A stretch of DNA of 64,000 bases from Ashinkailepas kermadecensis (Eukaryota > Arthropoda > Thecostraca > Neolepadidae). The notes under the pieces were generated by a model, which had not been told where the DNA came from, ran no database searches, and saw only the letters and a list, made by a program, of their open reading frames with translations. The position numbers and the translations under genes were made by a program. Shown here one piece after another: positions 13,421-23,700 of this stretch; the first letter of the stretch is position 1; every line of letters begins with the position of its first letter. The stretch covers positions 714,001 to 778,000 of the forward strand of contig JAOTOM010005178.1 in assembly GCA_034440615.1 (NCBI GenBank). The letters run 5' to 3'.

Positions 13421-14990
13421 CCGTGCCCTTACCCTGGTTTTTAGCCTTAATGCCAATACTTTATGTCCATTGCAATGTGTCATTTTCCCTGGGCCAATGT
13501 GGATTTTTTTTCATAGGCATGTGCAGCTCATTGAACCTAGTGCCACATTTTGCAGAATGAGCCTAGAATTGAAGCCAATTTGCTTTACAGCTCATGGCAC
13601 AGAATTAATGCTACCTACAATCAAACTTTGGAGCCTAATGAGATGTAGCACTCAATGACTCCACCACTGATGAGCAGCATCATATACAACTTACAAACAT
13701 ATCACTGGAAGGTGACATGCAAATCAACATGCATCATATGTTATGTAGGTACACACTTCCATGGCTGTAAACCAAAATGTGTTTTTTTTGGTTAACAGGA
13801 GTTGCAGTTGATGCATGTCATATTGATATTGCAGAACTTACCCTCAAGACATGGTAGCCTTCTGTTCCACCACCCGGGATGTCAGCGCTCATTGCACTTC
13901 CCATTTTCTTGAACTATGCAGTACCGCTGGCGTAGCAAGAAGACGAGCAGAATTTTACCTCCAGACTGCGGCGGAGTAGGTACGTTTAAAGGCCGAGAAC
14001 AGGTTGCACAATTAAAAATACCTATTATCAATTATGCATCATTGAATGAATCCACAGTATGTTTTGCACAAAACGATATAGAAGCAAACCAAACAATGTG
14101 AGCACCAGTCCAATTATCCAGGAGAACCCAGGTACCAATGAAACTGCAAATATAAAATTTATAACACTGATTCCATGTGATTGTTATGGACACATCAGCA
14201 CAAGACTGGACCGATATGTGATATTATGCGCCACGTATGTAGAAGTTGATGTGGCAGGTAATGCTGAAACCTACGACATATGTTACACATTTCTTGTAAA
14301 GAAAATACTATTAAGTTGTCATTAAGTTTATATGTCAAATGCGTTCTCCATGTAAAATAGACAGTTCTCAAAATACGTAATTAATTATTTCACCAATATG
14401 CTGATATATCATGAGTACTTCGTTTTCTTCTTCTAAACAAAACACGATCGTCAACTAAAATCCTAAAATCAAATCAATGCGACTGGAAGAAGTGGTGGGT
14501 GCGCAGTGCTGCATAATATACATATTAAACAGCAGGATGGGTGCCGAGTGGTGAAACGCCTTGGGCAAGGCCAATACCAGGTCATTATACGGGCTGTGTG
14601 GTGGGCGAGGCCGTTTTATTTTTGGCCTTGGGTGAACGTGGTGTGCCGACGATTATTGTCCTTTGGTTTTTCACGATATTTTGTATCATTTTGATTTGCA
14701 TGTTTTCTCCCAGCGTTTTTTTTGTGGCTGCATCGTTCTGCATCCTCCATGAACTAGGTACCTACCCATATCTTCCTACCTACCTACCTACACTGGTGGT
14801 AGGTAGGTGCCTACCTACCTAGGTACCCAGAGCCAAACACTTCCCCCCCCCCCCCAAGGAGATTGGAGTTGGGTGATATATAGGTAGGTAGTAGGTAGGT
14901 ACCATGGAAACTAAGGTGTAAAATATAAATAGTGTAGCATAACCTAATCTATCTTAGCCCAACCTTCCATGGAATAAGTTTGTTTATGGA
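13421..14990. other. no recognisable gene; TAGG/CCTA simple repeats at the right end
   Basis: Several short ORFs without family resemblance. From about 14760 on, TACCTACC/GGTAGGTA runs dominate. Confidence 0.5.
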
Positions 14991-15001
14991 AAATTTAGGT
15001 A

Positions 15002-15558
15002 GGGGGTATCTGAACACGTTCTGTTTCCTGAACACCTACCTTTGGTTGTCCCCTACATCATGTTCAGTGCATAAATAACAAAAAGATGGTGGTATTCATA
15101 AATGATGGACCTGTCTCCACCAAAATATGAAAGTTTGATCACATAATTCTACCTATTCTTTGTGTATGGAGGTTGAAAAGTTCACAGGAACCATTTTAGG
15201 CTTGCAAGAGCAGCTGGCTTAAGGAAACCATAAGGAAGTGACTTTCAATTTTGCTTTGCAATTACACCAGCATTTTTTTAGTGGCTACTAATAGCTTGTA
15301 CCACAACAGCTACAGTGAGGTAATCCTGAACAACAACATTTTAATGTTCAGAATATGGCACACCACTAACAAATAGTCATCTGTTTTAAAGTTGCTCTTT
15401 GCAAGTGGTTAGAGGATTTTCATTGACAAGAACTGTTTGAATATGGATAGCTTGTTCATTTTTGTGTTCAGTAAACACAGTACAATTACTGGTTCAGCCA
15501 TACAGAAGCAGCAGTAGAGCTATTTGTTGCATAATGCCTTAAGTGTTCAGAAACCCCC
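15002..15558. mobile_element. MITE-like element, copy 1 (about 557 bp)
   Basis: Starts gggggtatctgaacac and ends with its near inverted repeat gtgttcagaaaccccc (15 of 16 matching). Flanked by (CCTA)n/(TAGG)n simple sequence. A second copy starts 1.17 kb downstream. Confidence 0.7.
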
Positions 15559-15594
15559 CCCCCCTCTTCCCCTACCTACCTACAACACTAAAAA

Positions 15595-16085
15595 ATACAA
15601 ATTAAAAAACCTAACCTAGCCTGACCTGTTTTTCAAGATTTTTATTTAAACAATTTACAAAGCAAGCTTTAAAAAATGTCCAACTGAAGACAAAATCTGA
15701 ACCTAACAAAACCTAACCCCTTTGGGTGGGTATTATTGCAGTTTAAAGTAACCACAAGATAAGTTTTACCCCCATTTTACTTCCATGAATCATACAAAGG
15801 GGTTAGGCTTGATTAAGTTTGGTTAGGTTAGGCCTTTGTTGTAAGCTATAGGTTTTTTTTTTGGTGGGGGAAGTTTTTTAATTGATGTTTTTTTTATCCA
15901 GAACAGTTCAAACTAGCTTAAGTTATGTTAGGCTTTTTAAGTTGACAATTTTGGGGATAAGACAAAATATTGTGGAAATTTTCAATTTAAAGTTCTTGCA
16001 TGGAAGGTTAGGCTAGGTCAGGTAGGTTAATGCTACATCTTGAAAAAAACAACAAATTTTATGCTATATTACTTAAATCCATTGA
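15595..16085. repeat. AT-rich segment related to the interior of the 12.5-kb MITE
   Basis: Shares caaaggggttaggcttgatt-like sequence, the preceding TTTAAAG..ACAAG block and CCTAACCT/TTAGG runs with 12720-12960. It lies between the two copies of the other MITE family. Confidence 0.5.
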
Positions 16086-16166
16086 CACATCGTTTGTCAA
16101 GGTATGTAGGTAGGTACTTACCTAGGTAGGCATCTAGGTAGGTACCCACCTACCTAGATAGGGGAA

Positions 16167-16718
16167 GTGGGGTATCTGAACATGTTCTGCTTCCTGAACA
16201 CCTACCTTTGGATATCTCCCATGTCATGTTCAGCACATAAATAACAAAAGATGGTGGAATTAATAAATGATGGACCTTTCTCTACAGAGATATGAAGGTC
16301 TGATTGCATAGTTCTGCAGATTCTTTGTGTACCAAGTTAGCAAAGTCTGTGGGTGCCATTTTTAGGCTTCCAAGAGCAGTTGGCTAAAGAAAACCATAAG
16401 GAAGTGACCTCTGATATTTTTTGCCATTACACCAGTATTTTTAGTGGCTACTAATGACTTGTACCACAACAGGTACAGTGAAGTAATCCTGCAGAACCAC
16501 ATTTTTGTGTTCAGAATATGACACACCACTACAAAATAATTGTCTGTTTTAAAGTTGCTTTTTGCAAGTGGTTAGAGGATTTCCATCAAAAGGAACTTTT
16601 GGATATGGATAGCTTGTTCATTTTTGTGCTCAGTAAACAGTACAATTACTGGTTTGGTCATACAGAAGCAGCAGTAGAGCTATTTGTTGCATGATGTCTG
16701 AAGTGTTCAGAATCCCCC
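16167..16718. mobile_element. MITE-like element, copy 2 (about 550 bp)
   Basis: Direct copy of the 15002-15558 element, roughly 85-90% identical by eye, with ends gtggggtatctgaaca and tgttcagaatccccc. It is also bounded by TACCTACC-type simple repeats. Confidence 0.7.
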
Positions 16719-16996
16719 TCCCCCTCTTCCCATAGATGCCTACATAGGTTGACATGTGGCTATGTAGGTACCTAGGTAGGTAATAACATAGATAGGTGAT
16801 GACCTAGGTATCTACTTGTAGAAAACAACACAGCTGTCTGATGGGTGAGCTCTGACAAACCAATTTTTGTCACAAAGTACCTAGGTATATATTACCTAGG
16901 TACCTATCATTTTATTACATGCATAAGTTCACATTTGTCAATAACCTAGCATTATTTTGCTTTAGTTTGTTCATGAGACAAGTTTTACACCATTTT

Positions 16997-19590
16997 TTTT
17001 ATACATAGAGATTGCTGACACGTATTCTCGACAAGCACCTGCCACTCAGAAACATCAAAATTTGGAACCCAACAGCATGACATGTTAGCGAAGCTACCAA
17101 ACCGCTCATGGATCGGCGAAATGTAGCTTTGCTCTTGCAAGATAGAAGCATTGCGTGTAAAGAAAACATACGACCTTCAATATATCAGGAGGTGCTGAGT
17201 TGATATCAAAAGTAATGATAAAGGTTATATTTTATTACTCAACGTTTCGTCCTGACGATGGCCCTGACGATCACTCCTGACGATGGCCCCTGGCCGAAAC
17301 TTTGAGTAATAAAATATAACCTTTATCGTTACTTTTGATATCAACTCAGCACTTCCAGGTATATTGAAGGTCACATATTTTCTTTATGCACCATGTCTAA
17401 AACCCAGGAGCATCTAAGTGCCATTCTTCGTAGTATTAAACCAGATAGAAGCACATACAAAGTACTTCACAGGCAAGTTTGCTCAGCTATTAGAGCTGAC
17501 TAGGGACAAGATTAGCAGAAAGATAGCTCAGAAAGGCCCATCAGCTGTGTGGCATGCTATCAAGCCTGTTAGCAACACCAAAAAAGGCTCTCATAGAGTT
17601 CAACCTCAGGTCCTACCTGAGCAGCTAAATCAATACTTTGTTAGTGTCGGACCTAAGGTATCAGCAGAGGTCAAATGCCAGGCAAACATGCCTGAACACA
17701 CACCTCCCAGTTGCCGGCTATCGCATGTCTCTACCAGCTCCTATAAAGTATCACCCATATCCCTCTAACAGCTAGCCAAAATTGTGATGCGGACCCGACG
17801 GGATCTGTATTAAGGTTATCAAATTTATGTTCCCTTTTATCAGAGAAGTGTTGCTCGACATTATAAACACACGCATGACTACAGCTGATATCCCCTCCAC
17901 TCCACTTGGAAACAGTCAATAGTAACTCCCATTCACAAATCAGGAGATCCTTCGGATCCCCCTAATTTTAGGCCCATCTCATTGGTTCCGGTTATCGCCA
18001 AAACCACAGAGAGGGTAGTGCAGAAACAACTCTATCACTACCTGAACTCAAACCACCTATTGGCCCAAACTCAGCACAGCTTCAGACCACGCCACTCTAC
18101 GGAAACCGCTCTCATCTCAGTCACGGACAAAATACTAGCAGCAATGAACCGTTTGGAAGTAGCTCTCCTTTGCATTCTGGACCTCAGTAAATGCTTGGAT
18201 GTAATAGACCACACCAAACTGCTCACTAAACTAGAACTCCATGGAATCGATGCTGACTGGTTTAGGGCTTATCTGGGAGGTCACACGCAGGCTGTTAGCA
18301 TCTCAGATCAACGCGGAAACCGGCATCTCCTCCTTTCTCCCAAACAACATAGGTGTTTTTCAAGGCTCATCACTAGGTCCACTCCTCTACTGCATCTTTT
18401 CGAACGACCTCAGTTTGTACGTCCCGGTGGCACACGTCACTCAGTTCGCAGACGACACCCAGGTCCTCATCTCCGGTCGCAAATCTGATCTCCCAAATCT
18501 GATAAGTCAGATGGAGACATGTCTGAACCAACTTTACGACTACTTCCTGGAAAACGGTTTGAGGGTAAACCCGACCGAAACTCAGCTTCTCACGTTCGGA
18601 TCGCGTCAAAATCTTCGCAATATTCGCATTACGTTGCGAGTGTGCTTTAGGGACGCCGTGATAGATCAGTCATTCGTGTAGGCACCTTGGGGTGACATTT
18701 GGTCGCCACATGACGTGAGATTCCCATGTAGCTGATGTGGTCAGCAAGTGCACTGGATTCCTTCTGGCCCTGAGCCATCTGCATCACCATCTGCCAACCA
18801 GTACCCTCTTCACTATAGTCAATAGCCTAGTTATATCCAATATCCGCTACTGCATATCTGTTCACGGGTACGGGTCGGCAGCAAACATCCACAGACTAGA
18901 CAAGATCATTAACTTCGCCACTAGAGTCGTGTCAGATCTACGGAAATTTGATCATATTTCTGATGCCCGTAACGAGTTGGGTCTCCTCACCGCAGCTGAT
19001 CTGCATCTATTTCACAGCCTTACTTTGCTCGACAAGATCATTCTGACGGGTGAGCCAACGCACATTGCCGGTCAAATCACTGCAAACTCTACCCTGCGAA
19101 ACCGTCATACACGTGCAGACGACCACCTGCAACTGCCAGCCATACACAAAGAGGCGGGCTGCAGGATATTTCTCTACTCGTCTGTCTTCCACGATAACAA
19201 ACTTCCTACTGAAACGAAAACATCGAGGCTGTCTAACTTCAAGAAACATGCACTAGCTTATGTCCACGAGCAACACTAGTCACAAACAAATCTTACACAA
19301 TGGATTTGTGTACACTATGAACTCACCTTTAGGCCATCGCTTTCCTATCACTTCTATAAACTACTCGTTTATAGCTCGTGTTGCAAACACGGTGTGTGTA
19401 GTGCAGATAGTGATATGGGTATTGTATTATGTTGGTGTATGAATGTTTGTTGCGCATCTGCTCCCACTATTGACCACAAATCTATCCTTTCTTTGTAAAT
19501 ATCTGTGAGTTATTTCCAGACTGTCCATAACAGGCACTATACGTGGAGGGCATGTATCGTGAAATATATACATAAATAAATTCCACCAGG
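16997..19590 (+). mobile_element. decayed non-LTR retrotransposon (CR1/jockey-like), 3' part
   Basis: Carries a polymerase in broken frames: QKQLYHYLNSNHLLAQTQHS, FQGSSLGPLLYCIFSNDLSL and the active-site QFADDTQVLIS, then a C-terminal region with SNIRYCISVHG. Frameshifts and stops break it. It ends in an AT-rich tail after cactatacgtggagggcatg. The same family is at 57680-61031. A foldback element interrupts it at 17151-17442. Confidence 0.9.
17151..17442. mobile_element. foldback (Penelope-like?) insertion inside the LINE copy
   Basis: Arms of about 100 bp (17151-17255 and about 17297-17395) are inverted repeats; both contain ttgatatcaa and aataaaatataacctttat-type sequence. An 11-bp direct repeat agatagaagca flanks it (17140-17150 and 17443-17453). 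It interrupts sequence that is continuous in the LINE at 58880. The loop holds repeated ctgacgatggcc and ggccgaaac. After the right arm a short ORF start reads MSKTQEHLSAILRSIKP. Confidence 0.8.
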
Positions 19591-20380
19591 CAGGAAGCCA
19601 ACTATGCATTGCAATCATGGTGGGATCATCAGTGCATGATATGCATTCATTTCAATGGGCACATTTTTCAAACTGATGCCTTCTCTCCTCTAGGGCTATA
19701 TTTTTTACTCCTTCCAACTATGTTTTCCCCTGCCTAAGATATGTGCCCTTAAGCCATGCATGCATGGCTTAAGTGGTTGTTGCCTGTGGGTGATTGTTGC
19801 ATGTGTTGTGTGTGATCAAATGGATACTTCCAAAGATAATTTGCATTGCCAGGCTTAATTTTGAGTATATTCTTCCCATGCATCACAATGGACCTAACAA
19901 TAACTTCAGAAATAGCTGGGGTTGCATTAGCAACATTGCATTTTTCTTGTTCCTATGATGACAAATCATTCCACTATAACCAGACTCCCTGGCAGCAGTG
20001 GGGCAGCTAGACACACAATCATGATACACACCAACAGGGCTGAATTTATATCTTGGGATTCTGGATGTAGTGAAGATAAATAGTGGGCCATCCAATTTGG
20101 AGATCATAATTTCCTTTCTCTTTGCAACAACAATGGCTCCTTTTGTGCTTTCCAGTGAGTTCCAATAATTCTGTCAATGAGCAGCAAGTGTAGTCATTAT
20201 CATACATTACCATTCCAGCAAGCAAAAAGGAGCTTTTTTTTTGTTTCTGAAGAGGATCGGTTTTGGATGAAAAATCATTCACGAACAGCCTATTTTCTTC
20301 CAAGTCTGATCAACACATGCGTTTTCAGCGGCGCACCAACCGACCATGCCGTCATAGCGAGCTGCTGCTGGGACATCATC

Positions 20381-20733
20381 ATGAGGAGTGCAGCGTGCCC
20401 GCGCGTGCGGTGGGGCCTGCTGCCGGCGCTGCTCTGGCTGACCACCGTCGGCGCCCAGTCGCCGGCCAGCACTGCCGCCGCCGCCGCCGCCGCCACCACC
20501 ACCACCACCACCACCACCACCACCACCACCACTACCACTGCACCTCCCGCCACGCTTGGACCGCCGGCGCCGCACAACCTCAGCGACCAGAGCGTGCCTC
20601 TGAACCAGCTGGTGAACGAGAACGCCGTCATAGCGCCGCCGCAGAACGCGTCCAACACGACGACGGCGGCGGCGGCAGCGGCAGCGGAGGTGGGCGTCAG
20701 CCGGCCGCCGCCGCCGCCGCCGGAGAAGACCGA
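20381..20733 (+). CDS. SLC9A8: SLC9A8 exon 1 (start codon, signal-like helix, Ala/Thr-rich segment)
   Basis: The ATG at 20381 starts [20 protein letters not shown], which reads like a signal peptide or signal anchor. It is followed by Ala and Thr homopolymer runs encoded by (GCC)n and (ACC)n at about 20471-20543, then a Pro/Ala/Asn linker with NxS/T sites. The donor is gtgagt at 20734, phase 2. The frame stays open upstream to 20177, and an acceptor-like ttttcag ends at 20328, so a 5' UTR exon may lie upstream; the upstream open sequence shows no family resemblance. The Ala/Thr run length may vary between individuals. Confidence 0.8.
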
Positions 20734-23700
20734 GTGAGTTCCCGGGCGGTTCTGAGTGCCTTGATGGGGTTGGAGGCGCTTCCTCGGTGTCCGGAATCCA
20801 CCCTGCAAGGTATACCAATAACAACAAAATCGTGTTCCATATGGGGAGGAGATGGCCGAGTGGTTAAGGTGTTAAGCTCTGGGTACCAAATGTCCCGGGT
20901 TCAACACTCACACTACTCGGGACATTTCCCAATCTTGCAGCCCATCGACGAAACAGTGTGGGCGGCGCCATTAGCCGTGGATGTGCATAAAGTGCGTCGT
21001 GAACCGCCCAATAAGCAAACAAACAGTTCTCCAACTCATGTACAACCCATTCAGGTCGCCCGAGACCTCTGTATAAGTTAGCCTTACCCTAGTGCGACTG
21101 TGTGACTGTCCTAACCAGTCTGGTTTTATCCGGACCTGCATTATTCAAGCGAGACCTGCCCGACCCATCCCTGACACTGCTCTGGGTATGCCGGATGTGC
21201 GGCATACCCACACGAGCTTACTTCCAGGCTTGGCCGACCCGTCTGGCCACCCCATGTGTCCGATCTCCCTCTGAGCCGATCACGTTATCACGATCTCTAG
21301 GATGCGACTGACGTAGAAAAGTAAACATGCAACTAAATGAGTAAACTGTGTTGGCTGAAGATGTAGCTTCCACTTCCCATCCCGTCGCTGGCCATTTTTT
21401 TATCTGCCTCTACCCACCCTTAGCTTTTATCTTTCTGCTACTCTTCTCCCCTCTCATGTCCGTTATGTCGTTTTCCACTTGAATTTCCGAATCTGGACAC
21501 ACCGAGAGTCAAGCTCTGGCCGTCTTTGCGTGTGGCGTCAAAAACGCTACACCGCTGATGAGCCCAGTGCAGCGCATCGTCCGTTTGCAGGGAGAACAAG
21601 ACCATCGACGACGTGGACGTCCTCCCAGAGGCAGGCGCAGCCGAGGAGGAGCATCTCAACTCCATGGCGATCTTCTTTGTCCTTGCAATACTGGGTATGG
21701 CTATCTTACGAGGTCAGGGTGCTTAGAATTGGTCTACTATGCAAAGTCATGGTGCTTAGAATAGCTACCATTCCCCACCCCGTCACTGGCCTTTTTCTCT
21801 GCCTCTTCCCACTCCTCGGTTTCATCTCTTTGCTGCTTCCCTCCCCTCTCCTGTCCCTTCTCTTCGATGGCTCGGTCGCCTTCTCGTCGTTATATTTGTT
21901 ACTATCTCATTATCGTGATGAGATATACTATCTCATCACATACTATCTCATCTCATTATCTCATTATCGTACTAATTTGCTAGTGGCCATACGGCCACTA
22001 GCAAATTATTCATCCTGGAGTCCCAACACAAGTTAATTGACGCTCGTTGTGCCACGTGCTGCCTCCGTTTGCAGCGTGCCTATTCTGATGATCCACTAAA
22101 TGATGCACACAGTGCATTCGGTTCTAATTTCCTGTACATTTCTGATATGTCACGTGTAATCTTTTTTTTTATAGTGGTGTGTATTCTGATGATCCACTAC
22201 ATGGTCGGCTCCAAGTTCCGCCGGCTTCCCGCTGTGTGACGTACTACCTCCGTTGACAGCGCTGTGTATTCTAATGATCCACTACATGATCGGCTCCAAG
22301 TTCCGCTACCTTCCCGAGAGTCTGGCCGTGGTGTTCCTGGGCGCCCTCATCGGTCTCCTGCTGGAGATCCTCTCCAAGAGCGGTGTCGCCGACTGGCAGG
22401 TCAGACGCGAACCAGTGCGTCTCAGAGGGAGATCGGACACATGGGGTGGCCAGACGGGTCGGCCAAGCCTGGAAGTAAGCTCGTGTGGGGATGCCGCGCA
22501 TCCGGCATACCCAGAGCAGTGTCAGTGGTGGGTCGGGCAGGTCTCGCTTGAATAATGCAGGTCCGGATAAAACCAGACTGGTTAGGACAGTCACACAGTC
22601 ACACTAGGGTAAGGCTAACTTATACAGAGGTCTTGGGCGATCTGAGTGGGTTGTACATGAGTTGGATAAATGTTTGTTTGATTCTTGGGTGGTTCACGAT
22701 GCACTTTATGCACATCCACGGCTAATGGCGCCGCCCACACTGTTTCGCCGGTGGGCTGTGGGATTGGGAAATCTCCAGAGTGGTGCGAGTATCGAACCCG
22801 GGACCTTTGGTACCCAGAGCTCAACACCTTAACCAATCAGCCATCCCCGCCCCGAGTCAGATAAATGGAACAGGTTAACGACTTATGTTTCCACCGGTGA
22901 TTCAGAGTGAAGTGCAGCCGTTTGAATGCGTCTTGAGGCCCAGTGGAAGGAATGAAAGTTGCATTGAGTCGTCGCAACAGTCGAATGTAAATGACGCAAG
23001 TGAAGAGGCTGCATGTGAATCGTATGTAGCTTTCGGTTCATGCGCCAATCCAGCCAACACTTGTCTTGTGTGTTCGTACTCCACTGTCGTACTGCACTCA
23101 GTTTCGTGTGGGAGTCACTTAGCCAGTCGGTTCTTGCTTAAGCTACATTAATTTCGATCGAAGTGATGCATGTGCACCGTGTACTTTATGCCTCGCTCAA
23201 AGCTTCCATTCCGTTCCTCTACCGCGGCAGGTGTTCATGCGTTGTCTGACCTCCCGGTCGCTTCACAGAGGGAGGAGGCGTTCTCTCCGACCGTGTTCTT
23301 CCTGGTGCTGCTGCCGCCCATCATCTTTGAGTCTGGCTACAACCTGCACAAGGTCAGCACCATGAGGCGCCTTTCGCACGCGCCCGGCGCTGGCTGGCAT
23401 CGTCCCGTCGCGAGGAGCACGCGGCACCCGATGCTGATGCTGCGCGCGATAATGCCACCGATGTCTTGATTATATGCATCTGTGATTATACTTTGACAAT
23501 GTTTCTTCTTTTGTGTCAAAAAACTGCGTCTCTGCATATGTTTTACCACTTGCTGTATGACTGGTGTAATGTCCAATATTGTTTTGGGATTTCACAATAT
23601 GCAGTGCAATACATAAAAGACATAAAGACATACAAAAATCAGTGCAACTATGAGCCACAAGGGCCCTTCTTGGTTGCACTTTGGACACTGAACCAGTTGC

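Noticed and set aside
20263..21081. 272-codon His/Arg-rich frame over SLC9A8 exon 1
   Set aside because: Out-of-frame shadow of the (GCC)n(ACC)n exon continuing into a SINE.
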